A stretch of DNA of 64,000 nt from Candidatus Goldiibacteriota bacterium (GCA_018000835.1 JAGNJD010000007.1:1-64000); one strand, 5' to 3'; positions 8,483-18,418 are shown, numbered from the stretch's first letter. The notes: generated by a model from the letters alone, not told the origin. A program made the numbers and translations.

Positions 8483-9970
8483 TTATATTAAATTAAAATC
8501 CCTGCATTTTTCCATTGCTTCAAACATTGCCTTTGCTTTATTTAAAGTTTCCGTATATTCAAAATCAGGCCTGGAGTCCGCAACAATTCCTGCACCCGTC
8601 TGCATGGTTATTTTTCCTTTATTGTAATATATAGAACGCAAAGAAATGCACGTCTCCATGTCTTTATTAAAACTTATGATGCCGACTGCTCCCGCATAAG
8701 GTCCGCGTTTATACTGCTCAAAATCGTCTATTATCTGCATTGCCCTTACCTTTGGTGCTCCGGATACGGTTCCTGCCGGAAAAGTTGCCACAAAGGCATC
8801 AAAGCAATCTTTTCCCTTTTTCAGTTTTCCGGTAACTCTTGAAACGATATGCATTACGTGGGAATATTTTTCAACGTACATCAAATCTTTTACCTGCACG
8901 CTTCCGGTTTCACAAACCTTCCCAAGGTCGTTTCTACCGAGGTCAACCAGCATTATGTGTTCTGCCCTTTCCTTTTCACTGGACAGTAATTCCTTTTCAA
9001 GAGTCATGTCCCGTTCTGCCGTTTTGCCCCTTGGCCGGGTTCCTGCAATTGGTCTTACTTCTGCATTACCGGCGGTAACCCTTACCATAAGTTCCGGAGA
9101 TGCGCCGATTATTATTCTGTCACCCATCCTTAAAAAATGCATATACGGAGACGGATTTATCGCTCGTAAACTTCTGTATATCAGGACAGGGTCGCCATAA
9201 AAATCGTTTTCAAACCTCTGCGACAGGACGACCTGTATTGCCTCGCCATTTTTTATGAGATTTACGATTTTTCTGACGTTTTCCTTAAAATTCTCCGGGC
9301 TTGTGAGAGATTTCATTTTACCTGTTTTTACCTTTAAATTAAATTCAAATTTACGGGGCTTTTTTAAATCCTTTATAATGAATTTTATTTTCTTTTCTGC
9401 ATCTTCAAATTTCGTTTTTTTTATTTTATAGTTATCCTTTTCATTGATAAAAACGTTCTGGACTATTAATATTTTATGATATACGTGGTCAAATATCATA
9501 AAAAGGTCAAAAAGCATAAGATAAATATCATCCCAGTTTAAAGTATCTTTTTTGTCATTATGCGGGACAGGTTCATATAGTTTTATGATGTCATAACCAA
9601 CGTATCCGACCGCGCCGCCGGAAAAAGCAGGTATTTCATTCACCGGAGCGCATTTATAATTTTTAAAAACATTTTTTAATTCCATAAACGGGTCGTCTGA
9701 TTTTATGGAAAACGACTTGTTTTTTCTCTTTCTCGTTATTACGCCGTCTTTAAATGAAAAAATTTCGTAAGGATTCCGTCCCAGGAAAGAATATCGGGCT
9801 ATCTGTTCCCCGCCTTCTATTGATTCAAACAAAAAAGAATGCTCAGGATTATCTATTTTCATATACGCAGAAAGAGGCGTATCCATGTCTGCGAGCATTT
9901 GTCCATAAACAGGAATTACGTTGTATTTTTCTGATAAATCCAGAAATTGTTTAAAATCAATGTTTAACAT
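8483..9970 (-). CDS. trpE: Anthranilate synthase component I
   Basis: A 495-residue chorismate-utilising enzyme that converts chorismate and ammonia to anthranilate. Family motifs are present: [10 protein letters not shown] near 310, [22 protein letters not shown] near 330 (shortened core [18 protein letters not shown]), and [15 protein letters not shown] near 400. The N-terminal half carries the usual regulatory domain. It overlaps the end of hisI by 14 bases and is followed by trpG, so hisI-trpE-trpG form one unit. A PabB assignment is possible, but the length and companion favour TrpE. No leader peptide or attenuator is visible upstream of hisI. Confidence 0.93.
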   Translation of the reverse strand: MLNIDFKQFLDLSEKYNVIPVYGQMLADMDTPLSAYMKIDNPEHSFLFESIEGGEQIARYSFLGRNPYEIFSFKDGVITRKRKNKSFSIKSDDPFMELKNVFKNYKCAPVNEIPAFSGGAVGYVGYDIIKLYEPVPHNDKKDTLNWDDIYLMLFDLFMIFDHVYHKILIVQNVFINEKDNYKIKKTKFEDAEKKIKFIIKDLKKPRKFEFNLKVKTGKMKSLTSPENFKENVRKIVNLIKNGEAIQVVLSQRFENDFYGDPVLIYRSLRAINPSPYMHFLRMGDRIIIGASPELMVRVTAGNAEVRPIAGTRPRGKTAERDMTLEKELLSSEKERAEHIMLVDLGRNDLGKVCETGSVQVKDLMYVEKYSHVMHIVSRVTGKLKKGKDCFDAFVATFPAGTVSGAPKVRAMQIIDDFEQYKRGPYAGAVGIISFNKDMETCISLRSIYYNKGKITMQTGAGIVADSRPDFEYTETLNKAKAMFEAMEKCRDFNLI

Positions 9971-10376
9971 GAATCACTTCTTTCCTTTTATACACTTTTT
10001 GCGGGTCAAAGCATTTTTTCCCGCCAACGTTTTTTAAAATCATGTTTTTCCCCAGTTTCCTGTAAAAGCAACTTTTATAGCCGGTATGACATGCTGCTTT
10101 TCCTATCTGTTCCACTTTCATCAAAATTGCGTCCATGTCACAGTCAACGTAAATTTCCATTACTTTCTGGACGTTACCGGATTCTTCGCCTTTCATCCAT
10201 AATTTACCCCGGGAACGCGACCAGTAGTGCGCTTTTTTTGTTTCAAGCGTTTTTATCAAAGCCTCTTTGTTCATCCATGCGATCATTAAAACGTCTTTCG
10301 TCTTATAGTCCTGTGCTATTGCCGCTATCAAACCATCAGAATTAAATTTTATCTTTTTGACGTCAAATTTTTCCAT
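9957..10376 (-). CDS. hisI: Phosphoribosyl-AMP cyclohydrolase
   Basis: A 139-residue HisI that opens the purine ring of phosphoribosyl-AMP in histidine synthesis. The zinc and magnesium ligands are visible: [11 protein letters not shown] near 50, then [12 protein letters not shown] near 81 and [12 protein letters not shown] near 99. No HisE (phosphoribosyl-ATP pyrophosphatase) domain is fused. AAGGAG upstream of the ATG fixes the start. The gene is separated from hisF by about 640 bp of repeats and leads the trpEG unit instead, overlapping trpE by 14 bases. Confidence 0.94.
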   Translation of the reverse strand: MEKFDVKKIKFNSDGLIAAIAQDYKTKDVLMIAWMNKEALIKTLETKKAHYWSRSRGKLWMKGEESGNVQKVMEIYVDCDMDAILMKVEQIGKAACHTGYKSCFYRKLGKNMILKNVGGKKCFDPQKVYKRKEVIHVKH

Positions 10377-10622
10377 GCACTTTCTCCTTTATGCCTTTAA
10401 ATCTTTTAATTATATTAAACTAAAAAAAACAAAAAATCAAAGATAAAATTTTTTGTTTGCAGGTTGCCGTTTGATGATTACATTGCAGATTACGGATTTT
10501 TTTTAAATAATTATCAAGTTTTTCAATTAAAATTTTTATTCGTCATTACTGGACAATTGGGAACCAGTTCTTGTTTTTAATGGAACGTATTTACTTACCA
10601 ACCTCAACGTGCAATAATGAGA

Positions 10623-10653
10623 CGTAGAGACGGGTTTATAACCCGTCTCTACG
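10623..10653. repeat. Perfect palindrome (14-bp arms)
   Basis: CGTAGAGACGGGTT (10623-10636) pairs perfectly with AACCCGTCTCTACG (10640-10653) across a three-base loop. The AGAGACG...CGTCTCT arms resemble those of the palindrome at 39587-39624. This is a REP-like element common in environmental bacteria; a terminator role is possible but no T-run follows on either strand. Confidence 0.7.
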
Positions 10654-10690
10654 AAAGAAAATAATATATCTTTCCGTTGTCATCTTCTTT

Positions 10691-10870
10691 TCCCCCTTTG
10701 AAAAAAAAAGGGAAAAAGGGGGATTTGAAATAAATCAAATCTCCCCTATCCCCTCTTTTCCAAAGAGGGGATATTACTTGTCTTATCATCCCCCTTTGAA
10801 AAAGGGGGACAAAGGGGGATTGGGTAAAATAAAACCCGGATTGCTTCGCTAACGCTCGCAATGACACAGT
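10691..10870. repeat. Cluster of CCCCCTTTGAAAAAGGGGG-type dispersed repeats
   Basis: Several imperfect palindromic units with C5 and G5 blocks are packed here. They include a perfect 12-bp stem, TATCCCCTCTTT with AAAGAGGGGATA (10747-10773), and a unit near 10790-10820. The right end has the ATTGCTTCGCT...CGCAATGAC motif seen in many environmental genomes. A minus-strand reading frame across this cluster is an artefact of the repeats. Confidence 0.7.
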
Positions 10871-11020
10871 AAGCCCCATAAATAGTTGAGAAAAAAAATG
10901 CAACGTTCCTTACATTATCTTTACTTCACTGTTAAGCAAATCCGGTAGTTATCCAATTTTTCCATTAAATTTACCGGATCGGCAATGGGTTGACCGCTTC
11001 TCTGGTTTAAAATAAACGTT

Positions 11021-11779
11021 TTATTTTCTTACCGGTATTCCGTGTTTTGCGAGATATTCTTTTACCGATTTTATTGAATATTCCTTATAATGAAAAATAG
11101 ATGCGGCGAGAACTGCGTCTGCTTTGCCATCCCTTAATACTTTTAGCATGTGTTCAGGACTGCCCGCTCCTCCTGATGCGATAACAGGAACTCTTACTGC
11201 ATCAGATACTGTCCTGTTTAATTCTATGTCGTATCCCTGTTTTGTCCCGTCTGCATCCATTGACGTAAGCAGTATTTCTCCGGCCCCAAGCCGGACTGCT
11301 TTTTTTACCCACGATATGACGTCTATGCCCGTTGGGGTTCTGCCGCCATGCGTATATACTTCCCATTTGCTTTTTCCCGCCCTTTTTGCATCAACTGCAA
11401 GAACTATGCACTGACTTCCAAATTTCTTTGCCCCTTTTTCAATCAGCGACGGATTATAAACCGCCGCAGTATTTATGGAAACCTTGTCCGCACCGTTAAA
11501 AAGCAATTCAGCCATGTCTTTTACGTCTCTTATGCCGCCGCCAACCGTTAATGGGATGAATACCTTTTCTGCCGTTTTGCGCACGACGTTAACTATCGTT
11601 TTTCTTTTTTCATGCGACGCAGTTATGTCCAGGAAAACAAGTTCATCAGCCCCGTTTTTGTTGTATCTGTATGCTGCCTCAACCGGGTTGCCTGCATCCC
11701 TTAAATTTAAAAATTTTATCCCTTTTACGACTCTACCTTTGTTTACGTCAAGACAGGGAATAATTCTTTTTGCCAGCAT
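11021..11779 (-). CDS. hisF: Imidazole glycerol phosphate synthase, cyclase subunit
   Basis: A 252-residue TIM-barrel protein that uses ammonia from HisH to form IGP and AICAR from PRFAR. It starts with the canonical [19 protein letters not shown], whose Asp near residue 11 is catalytic. Further motifs are VGGGIRD near 80 and [13 protein letters not shown] near 220. I chose the ATG at 11779 rather than an upstream one at 11818, because the longer form overlaps hisA and precedes the conserved N-terminus. It begins ten bases after hisA stops. It is the last gene of the hisDCBHAF run. Confidence 0.95.
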   Translation of the reverse strand: MLAKRIIPCLDVNKGRVVKGIKFLNLRDAGNPVEAAYRYNKNGADELVFLDITASHEKRKTIVNVVRKTAEKVFIPLTVGGGIRDVKDMAELLFNGADKVSINTAAVYNPSLIEKGAKKFGSQCIVLAVDAKRAGKSKWEVYTHGGRTPTGIDVISWVKKAVRLGAGEILLTSMDADGTKQGYDIELNRTVSDAVRVPVIASGGAGSPEHMLKVLRDGKADAVLAASIFHYKEYSIKSVKEYLAKHGIPVRK

Positions 11780-11789
11780 AAAAATTCTC

Positions 11790-12524
11790 TTAATACTGCT
11801 TTGCGATTTTAATCGCATCTTTTAAATCTATTTTTCCGGTATATAACGCCTTACCTATTATTATGCCTTCCAGATTTTCAAACCTTTTTTGTATCTGCAT
11901 TAAACTTTCTATGTTTTTTAATCTGGAGATGCCGCCTGAAACTATCACTTTCATATTCGTATGTTTTAATACGTCAAGAAGTCCTTTTGTGTTCGGGCCT
12001 TTTAAAACGCCATCCCTTTGTATATCCGTATAAATTATTCTTTTTACGCCGAGGTCTTCTATTTCTCTGATAAAATCAATCAGTCTGACGTTCGTAACGT
12101 TTTTCCATCCCCTCACTGCGAGTTTGTTATTTTTCACATCAATACCAACGACGATTTTTTCCTTATATTTTTTAAGAATTTCCTTTAAAAATTTTTCGTT
12201 TGTTACCGCAAGAGTTGACAGGATAATTCTTCCTGCTCCTGCCCTTAAATATTTTTTTATGTGCTCTTCTTTTCTTAATCCCCCGCCTACTTGAATCTTT
12301 ATTTTTAACGATTTTATTATTTTCAGGATTAAATCCATGTTTTTTGGATGCCCTGTCATTGCCCCGTCTATGTCAACGATATGAATTATCTTTGCTCCTT
12401 TAATCTGCCATAATTTTGCGACCTCAGCAGGTTCTTTTGAATAAACGGTTTCGTCTCTTACGTCCCCCTGTATCAGACGTATGCATTTGCCGTTTCTTAT
12501 GTCAATTGCCGGTATTATCTGCAT
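11790..12524 (-). CDS. hisA: ProFAR isomerase
   Basis: A 244-residue (beta/alpha)8 isomerase that opens the ribose ring of ProFAR. The N-terminus [20 protein letters not shown] contains the catalytic Asp near residue 8. The second acidic residue lies in YTDIQRDG near 172, and the phosphate loop in [10 protein letters not shown] near 198. It sits 17 bases after hisH and 10 bases before hisF, so the order H-A-F is the classical one. Confidence 0.95.
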   Translation of the reverse strand: MQIIPAIDIRNGKCIRLIQGDVRDETVYSKEPAEVAKLWQIKGAKIIHIVDIDGAMTGHPKNMDLILKIIKSLKIKIQVGGGLRKEEHIKKYLRAGAGRIILSTLAVTNEKFLKEILKKYKEKIVVGIDVKNNKLAVRGWKNVTNVRLIDFIREIEDLGVKRIIYTDIQRDGVLKGPNTKGLLDVLKHTNMKVIVSGGISRLKNIESLMQIQKRFENLEGIIIGKALYTGKIDLKDAIKIAKQY

Positions 12525-12541
12525 TTGCCACCTTTTATGTT

Positions 12542-13162
12542 TTATTTTTTACACATTGAAAAAAAATTTTTATAAATTTTTAATGCCCGTTCCGTACTCT
12601 TTTCTGGATGAAACTGAAAGCCAAAAACGTTTTTACATTCAACTCCGGAGGTAAAAATAATATTACCATATCTGGTTTTTGTCAATATGACTTTACTGTC
12701 TTCCGGAACGCAATAATATGAATGAACAAAATAAAAATAATCCCCGTTTTTTATTCCGGATAACAACGAACTTTTTTTATTAATTTCAATGCCGTTCCAC
12801 CCGATGTGCGGAATTTTTAAATCCGTTTTAAACTTTATCACTTCACCCTTTATAAGGTCAAGACCTCCATGTCTGCCAAATTCATAACTCCTGGAAAATA
12901 AAAGCTGCATTCCAAGACAGATGCCTATTATGGGTTTTCCGTCTGCTACCTGTTTTTTTATAAAATTTACCAGATTTCTTTTTCCCAATTCATTCATGGC
13001 ATCACGGAAAGCGCCGACGCCCGGCAGGATTATGCCGCAACTGTTTTCTATGTCTGTTTTTCTGTCCGTTATTTTGACCGGGACGTCCACGTATTGCACT
13101 GATTTTACCACGCTGTGTAAATTGCCCATTCCGTAATTAATTATTGACAAATATTTTTTCAA
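12542..13162 (-). CDS. hisH: Imidazole glycerol phosphate synthase, glutaminase subunit
   Basis: A 206-residue class I glutaminase that feeds ammonia to HisF. The start SIINYGMGNLHSV is typical. The catalytic Cys is in GICLGMQLLF (near 82), and the His/Glu pair is in FGFQFHPEKS (near 186). It lies between hisB and hisA with gaps of 25 and 17 bases. No unusual features. Confidence 0.95.
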   Translation of the reverse strand: MKKYLSIINYGMGNLHSVVKSVQYVDVPVKITDRKTDIENSCGIILPGVGAFRDAMNELGKRNLVNFIKKQVADGKPIIGICLGMQLLFSRSYEFGRHGGLDLIKGEVIKFKTDLKIPHIGWNGIEINKKSSLLSGIKNGDYFYFVHSYYCVPEDSKVILTKTRYGNIIFTSGVECKNVFGFQFHPEKSTERALKIYKNFFSMCKK

Positions 13163-13187
13163 CGCTGCTCCTTATCCCCGTAAAAAA

Positions 13188-13766
13188 CTATATTTTATTT
13201 TTTGTGCTTGGTATTTCGCTGCCGCAAACGGATATTGCATCTTTTAAGGCAATCGCAAATCCTTTGAATACCGATTCTATGATATGATGGGAATTTTTCC
13301 CTTTTATCTGGTCTATGTGGAGCGTTACGCGCGCTCCTCTCACAAATCCGTTAAAAAATTCCTCCACGAGTTCGGTATCAAAAGTTCCTATCTTTTTTGT
13401 CTTTAAGTCTACGTTATAATTTAAATAAGGCCTGCCTGAAATGTCAAGGGCAACTCTGCAAAGAGATTCATCCATTACACCAAAAGAGCCAAACCTTTTT
13501 ATTCCCCTTTTTTTTCCAAGCGCCTTTGATAACGCCTCTCCCAGCACAATTCCAACGTCCTCTACCAGATGATGAGAATCAACGTCAACGTCTCCAACCG
13601 CATTTACGGTCATGTCAATTCTGCCGTGTTTTGAAAGTTGTTCAAGCATGTGCGTTAAAAATGGCTCGTTAGTTTTTATTTTATGTTTTCCTTTTCCGTC
13701 CAGATTTATTTTCATGCTTATTTTTGTCTCTGTCGTCTGTCTTTTAACGAATGCTCCTCTTTTCAT
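13188..13766 (-). CDS. hisB: Imidazoleglycerol-phosphate dehydratase (monofunctional HisB)
   Basis: A 192-residue dehydratase that makes imidazole acetol phosphate. Metal-binding motifs are DSHHLVEDVG near 65 and KNSHHIIESVFK near 160. No histidinol-phosphatase domain is fused, so that step must be encoded elsewhere. It starts one base after hisC ends, so translation is probably coupled. Its sequence shows clearly the local habit of GAC before Val codons and GAT before others. Confidence 0.95.
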   Translation of the reverse strand: MKRGAFVKRQTTETKISMKINLDGKGKHKIKTNEPFLTHMLEQLSKHGRIDMTVNAVGDVDVDSHHLVEDVGIVLGEALSKALGKKRGIKRFGSFGVMDESLCRVALDISGRPYLNYNVDLKTKKIGTFDTELVEEFFNGFVRGARVTLHIDQIKGKNSHHIIESVFKGFAIALKDAISVCGSEIPSTKNKI

Positions 13767-13767
13767 G

Positions 13768-14820
13768 TTAAAATCCTTTCTTTAAAATGTCCGTAACGAT
13801 TTTATTTTCTTTTCGTCTGCCTACCGTTATTCTTACAAAATTTTTTAATCTGCTATCTTTAAAAAATCTAACACAAATTCCGTTTTTAATAAATTCTTTT
13901 TTTAACAATCCGGGATTTCTGATTTTAAGAAAAATAAAATTCGAATCGCTGTCTGGAAAATAATACAAGCCTTTTAGTTCTTCCTTCATCGTTTCTCTCT
14001 CTTTTATCGTCATTTCTACGTTTTTTTTGAACTGCTTTTCGCATTTTAAAGCATAGTATGCAGCAGTTTGTGAAAATGAATTAACGTTATACGGTAATTT
14101 TACCTTTTTTACAACGTTAATTACCGATTCGTCTGCCATCATGTATCCTATCCTTAATCCTGCAAGAGAAAATGCTTTTGAAAAAGTCCTTAAAATTATA
14201 AGATTTTCGTATTTATTTAATTCCTTTAAAAACGTTTTACCGGAAAATTCAAAATATGCTTCATCAATCACTACGAAAGTTTCCTTTTCCTTTAAAATTC
14301 TTTTTATGGCATCCGCTGAAAAACAATTTCCGGTAGGATTGTTGGGATATGCAATAAAAACGAATTTTGTCTTTTTTCCCTTTATTACGTTTATCATTTT
14401 TTCCATGTCAAGGTCAAAATTCCTCTTCCTGCTAAGCGGGACTTCAGTTACGTTTGCACCACAAATTTTACTTAATATTTTATACATTTCAAACGTGGGA
14501 TACGGGACAAGCACATTGTCGTTTCTTTCAATGAAAGATAATAAAAGATAGTAAATTAGTTCGTCGGAGCCGTTGCCAATAAGCATGTTGCGGGGACTGA
14601 CGTTTAACCTTTTAGAAAGAGCATTGCATAATTTGTCTGCAAACGGATCCGGATATCTGTTAAATTCCATTTCTTTTGCTTCTTTCAAAATTTTTATTTT
14701 TACGTTTACCGGTACGTCGTATGAATTTTCATTTGCATCAAGTTTGTATTTTCCTTTAAAAAGACCGGGGGCGTAAGATTTCAGATATTTTATTGCTTTA
14801 CTTGTTTTTGCTGACAGCAT
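13768..14820 (-). CDS. hisC: Histidinol-phosphate aminotransferase
   Basis: A 350-residue fold-type I PLP aminotransferase. The substrate-binding KLDANENSYDVP lies near residue 22, IGNGSDELI near 81, and the aspartate that contacts PLP in VVIDEAYFEF near 182. The Schiff-base lysine is in RTFSKAFSLAGLRIGY near 213. The start overlaps the end of hisD by 31 bases and the next gene starts one base after its stop. The size is normal for HisC. Confidence 0.94.
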   Translation of the reverse strand: MLSAKTSKAIKYLKSYAPGLFKGKYKLDANENSYDVPVNVKIKILKEAKEMEFNRYPDPFADKLCNALSKRLNVSPRNMLIGNGSDELIYYLLLSFIERNDNVLVPYPTFEMYKILSKICGANVTEVPLSRKRNFDLDMEKMINVIKGKKTKFVFIAYPNNPTGNCFSADAIKRILKEKETFVVIDEAYFEFSGKTFLKELNKYENLIILRTFSKAFSLAGLRIGYMMADESVINVVKKVKLPYNVNSFSQTAAYYALKCEKQFKKNVEMTIKERETMKEELKGLYYFPDSDSNFIFLKIRNPGLLKKEFIKNGICVRFFKDSRLKNFVRITVGRRKENKIVTDILKKGF

Positions 14821-16079
14821 GCTTTTATTTCTCTCCTTATCTCTATACTTCTGGAATGGTTGTATAGTTTTTCTTTTTCAGCCATTATTTTTACATAAGG
14901 TCCAAATTTATCAATTGCTTTTTTCGTGCAGCTTACAACGTGGCTGTGTTTTAAAAAATCGAGAACTGAAAGGCCTGAAAAAAATCTCGAAGTCCCGTTC
15001 GTAGGAAGTATGTGGTTTGCGCCTGCTATGTAATCTCCAAAGGCAACAGGCGTAAAATTTCCGACAAAAACTGCCGGTGCATTTTTTATTTCTTTTAAAA
15101 CGGTTTCCGGATTTTTCGTTATTATCAAAAGATGCTCCGGGGCCTTATAGTTTGCGAGCATTACGGCGTCTTTGATTTTTTTGACGTAAATTATCATAAT
15201 GTTTATCTCATTTTGTTTAAAATGCTCTTTTAATTTTTTTTCAATAAAAATTGATAATTGTTCAGACGTCGTAATGAGCAGGGAATGACCGTTTGAATGT
15301 TCCGACTGGGCAAGCAAATCGTAAAAAACAAAATCAGGATTTGCGGTTTCGTCTGCAATTATCGTAATTTCGGATGGTCCGTTTATAGCATCTATGCCAA
15401 TGGTTCCAAACAAATATTTCTTTGCCATTGTTGAATAAACGTTTCCAGGTCCTGCAACCTTGTCAACCTTTGGAATTGATTCCGTCCCAAATGCAAGTGC
15501 AGCAATTGCCTGTGCTCCTCCAATCCTGTAAACGTCTTTTATTCCGGTCATGTCTGCTGCAACGAGTATGTAGGGATTTATTTCTCCATTGTATCTTGGC
15601 GGAGAAACCAGAACTATTTTCCTGACACCTGCAATTTTTGCAGGAATGACAGCCATAAAAACCGTGGAAAAAAGTGGAGCCTGTCCGCCGGGGACGTAAA
15701 TCCCGGCGGTATCAACGGGAACGTATTTTTGCATTATTGTATACCCTATATTTTTAAAAACAAAATTTTTCACGTTTTCTCTCTGCTGTTTATGAAATTT
15801 TTCAACGTTTTTAATTGCGACCTTCATGGAAGGCAATACGTCTTTATCAATTAAATCGTATGCTTTTTTAACGACCGCCGGCGGAACCTTAAAATCCGTT
15901 ATTTCAGCCCCGTCAAATTTCTTTTCGTATTTTCTAAGTGCCTTATCACCGTTTTTACCAACGTCTTTTATTATCTGTATTACGGCATCAGAAACCTGCA
16001 TTTCGGTTTTATTAATTTCGTCCATGTTTTTCATAACGTATTTTTCCGATGCGTTGCCATAATTTATCCTTTTTATCAT
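14790..16079 (-). CDS. hisD: Histidinol dehydrogenase
   Basis: A 429-residue zinc enzyme that oxidises histidinol to histidine in two steps. The VDTAGIYVPGG segment is near 117, DAINGPSEITIIADE near 230, and the catalytic/zinc region AQSEHSNGHSLL near 257. It is 11 bases after a SpoIIE-type phosphatase gene and overlaps hisC, so the his operon has no separate promoter space here. hisG and hisE are not in the window. Confidence 0.95.
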   Translation of the reverse strand: MIKRINYGNASEKYVMKNMDEINKTEMQVSDAVIQIIKDVGKNGDKALRKYEKKFDGAEITDFKVPPAVVKKAYDLIDKDVLPSMKVAIKNVEKFHKQQRENVKNFVFKNIGYTIMQKYVPVDTAGIYVPGGQAPLFSTVFMAVIPAKIAGVRKIVLVSPPRYNGEINPYILVAADMTGIKDVYRIGGAQAIAALAFGTESIPKVDKVAGPGNVYSTMAKKYLFGTIGIDAINGPSEITIIADETANPDFVFYDLLAQSEHSNGHSLLITTSEQLSIFIEKKLKEHFKQNEINIMIIYVKKIKDAVMLANYKAPEHLLIITKNPETVLKEIKNAPAVFVGNFTPVAFGDYIAGANHILPTNGTSRFFSGLSVLDFLKHSHVVSCTKKAIDKFGPYVKIMAEKEKLYNHSRSIEIRREIKACCQQKQVKQ

Positions 16080-16090
16080 TGCTTCCTCCG

Positions 16091-18418
16091 TTATTTTGTT
16101 TTTCTTTCGTTTGAATATTTTTTTCTCTTTTCAACGGTAAGTAAATTAACCCTTTTTAATTCGTTGTTTATCAGTTTTCTTGTAACGGCAATGCCAAATT
16201 TTAGTTGCATTGCTTTTTCATAATTTGACGTTCCCCATTCAGGATGTTCTATGACCATTTGCATGAGTTCCTTTTTCTGTTCAACGGTTAAAAATCTTAA
16301 TTTTTCAACCGGTTTCTCACGTTTTTCTTTTTTTAACTCTTTTAACGTTTTTAAATCAACGCCAAGTTTCTTTTGTATTTCCTTTGCAGAAATTCTTTTT
16401 TTCCTTAATTTTTCTATTTCGCGTTGAACCTTGTTTAACATTGCAGTATCCGTCTTTTTTTCCTTTATCGCAACGATGGTTATGTCGTCATTTTGCGGAT
16501 AACCCATGGTAAAATCCTTTAATTCCCTGTCCAGATTGTCAATAAATTCCTTTGAGGTAAGTTTTCCGTATTTTTTTATGCATTCCACGAATCTTTGTTC
16601 TCCGAATAATTCCCTTTTTCCGTTCATTGCCTCGGTAATTCCGTCGGTATATATTACGATCATGTCGTCTTTTTGTAATTTTAGTTCTTCTTCCACCATG
16701 ACTTTTTTAAATAAATTTTCGTCGTTTAATGAAATGCCGAGCGGAAATCCCTTGGGTTTTATGTAATAAACTTTGTTTTCTTTTGCTCTGAAAAGGATGA
16801 GTGGATTATGTCCGGCGCATGCAAAATTAATTCTTCTCGTTATTGAATCAAGAACCATGTAAAAGCAAGTTACGAACATGCCCTTTTTCATGTCTTCTTT
16901 TACGAAATTGTTGACCTTTGTAAGAACGCTTTTTGCCGATTTGTTTTGCGTAGCTATCAATCGCACGACCGTTCGTGTAATGGTCATAACAAGAGAACCC
17001 GGAACTCCTTTACCTGAAACGTCAGCAACAATAACACCTATAAGGTTAGGACCTACTTTTATGATGTCAAAATAATCTCCTCCAACCTCTTTTGCAGACC
17101 TGTAAAGAGGGAAAATGTCAAAACCTTCCGTCGTTGGGATTGCTTCGTCTTTGGGCAGAAGTGTCTGCTGAATGTCTTTTGCAACCTGAATTTCTTTTTG
17201 TATTTTCTCCTGTTCTATCAAAGATTCCTGTGCGCCCTTGAATTTTACGGCCATGTCATTAAATGCTTTTGCTATCTCGGAAAATTCATCTTCACCCTCT
17301 ATTTCTATTCTACGATCAAGATTCCCATCGCCTATCGCAAGAACCCCTTCATGTAAAACCTGTAATGGTTTAATGATAAGCCCGAGAAGATAATATATCC
17401 CTATGGCAACAAGGATAAAAATTAATATTGAAATTATTACTATATTAATTTGTTTTGATGCCATAACTTTATTAATGTTATTCTGGGATATGACAAGACG
17501 GACTTCGCCAAGTTCGTTATTCTGAAACGTTACTGGTTCAACAAGTTCATATCTGTCTTTATATTTAATAACGAGGGTATCGTTGATGCGATACTCTTTT
17601 TCAATTTTCCCATGCGATTCAAATTCAGTATAAAGATACTGCGGATTGTCATGCGCAATTATTCTGCCTTCTGAATTTAAAAGCATGATTGAATCAATAT
17701 TTTCGTTGTTTTTCTTTATTTCCTTGAACATTTTTATAAGAGAAAGATAATTTGCCCTGATTATTCTTTCTTTTGACGACTGGGCAATGCTTTTTACTAT
17801 CTCTGTATTATAAGTGATGAACTTTTCCTTTAAGGTTTCTCGCTGATTAAATACAAAATACAAATAAATGGCGATGAATAATACGACTATAAACGCGGTA
17901 GTGGCAAAAACAAATTTTTCCCTGACGCTTTTTGCTCTTGTTGCAAATTTTAATATTCTCTCCGTAACGGTAGGTGCAGAATGATATTTTACCAGCGTAA
18001 GTTCGTTTCCTCTGGGCGTTACTTTATACGAACTTTTATCCGTAAGTTTTCTTATTATCCATAAACCAAGTCCGCCTTTTTTCCCGATGGAAACGTAATA
18101 GTTTAAATCCGGCGTCCTGAATTTATTCCAGTCAAAACTCTTGCCTTTATCAACGAGCGTAATGTAAATGCCGCGATTTGTGACTTTTGTCTCAATCAGA
18201 ATGTCCCCTGTTGGCATATCTTTATAAGCATGTTTGATTACGTTTGAACACGCTTCGTCTATAACGATGATGACGTTGTTTAAATCTTTGTATGAAAAAC
18301 CATTTCTTTTGCATATATCGGTAATTTTTTGTTTTATTTCAAGTATTGAATCTATGGTTGCAGAATACGTAAAAGATTCTTTTTCTATTTCTTTCTCTTT
18401 ACTAAAAAACCACGGCAT
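16091..18418 (-). CDS. Membrane RsbW/RsbU-like fusion: HATPase, sensor, HAMP, SpoIIE phosphatase and HTH-like tail
   Basis: A 775-residue multidomain protein. Residues 15-150 are an anti-sigma-kinase-type HATPase with an N box (IDEACSNVIKHAYKD) and a G box (GGLGLWIIRKL). A membrane helix follows at about 172-192, a sensor region to about 325, a second helix at about 326-348 and a HAMP domain to about 400. The PP2C/SpoIIE phosphatase at about 425-645 has GGDYFD, VADVSGKG, YTDGITEA and NDDITIVAI. The last ~120 residues are basic and helical, with KEIQKKLGVDLKTLKELKK and then EQKKELMQMVIEHPEWG, which resembles a transposase-like helix-turn-helix. It probably switches an anti-anti-sigma factor. 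Its ATG shares one base with the previous stop (TAATG). Confidence 0.85.
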   Translation of the reverse strand: MPWFFSKEKEIEKESFTYSATIDSILEIKQKITDICKRNGFSYKDLNNVIIVIDEACSNVIKHAYKDMPTGDILIETKVTNRGIYITLVDKGKSFDWNKFRTPDLNYYVSIGKKGGLGLWIIRKLTDKSSYKVTPRGNELTLVKYHSAPTVTERILKFATRAKSVREKFVFATTAFIVVLFIAIYLYFVFNQRETLKEKFITYNTEIVKSIAQSSKERIIRANYLSLIKMFKEIKKNNENIDSIMLLNSEGRIIAHDNPQYLYTEFESHGKIEKEYRINDTLVIKYKDRYELVEPVTFQNNELGEVRLVISQNNINKVMASKQINIVIISILIFILVAIGIYYLLGLIIKPLQVLHEGVLAIGDGNLDRRIEIEGEDEFSEIAKAFNDMAVKFKGAQESLIEQEKIQKEIQVAKDIQQTLLPKDEAIPTTEGFDIFPLYRSAKEVGGDYFDIIKVGPNLIGVIVADVSGKGVPGSLVMTITRTVVRLIATQNKSAKSVLTKVNNFVKEDMKKGMFVTCFYMVLDSITRRINFACAGHNPLILFRAKENKVYYIKPKGFPLGISLNDENLFKKVMVEEELKLQKDDMIVIYTDGITEAMNGKRELFGEQRFVECIKKYGKLTSKEFIDNLDRELKDFTMGYPQNDDITIVAIKEKKTDTAMLNKVQREIEKLRKKRISAKEIQKKLGVDLKTLKELKKEKREKPVEKLRFLTVEQKKELMQMVIEHPEWGTSNYEKAMQLKFGIAVTRKLINNELKRVNLLTVEKRKKYSNERKTK

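Larger units (their letters stand above)
10377..11020. other. Gene-free region between hisF and hisI, built of repeats
   Basis: No convincing gene is present. The left part (about 10455-10500) and the right part (about 10935-10990) resemble pieces of the repeat family found at 25355 and 30790. Between them lie a perfect 14-bp palindrome and a cluster of C5/G5 repeat units. The region looks like an accumulation site for small dispersed repeats inside what would otherwise be a continuous his-trp operon. The hisI promoter should lie near 10380-10450, but I cannot point to clear boxes. Confidence 0.5.

Noticed and set aside
10649-10903. 84-codon minus-strand open frame
   Set aside because: Composed of dispersed repeat units (the 'LRALAKQS' and 'PLFQRG' patterns), a well-known artefact in environmental genomes.
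11780-11818. Longer hisF from the upstream ATG
   Set aside because: It would overlap hisA by 29 bases and add 13 residues before the canonical HisF N-terminus.
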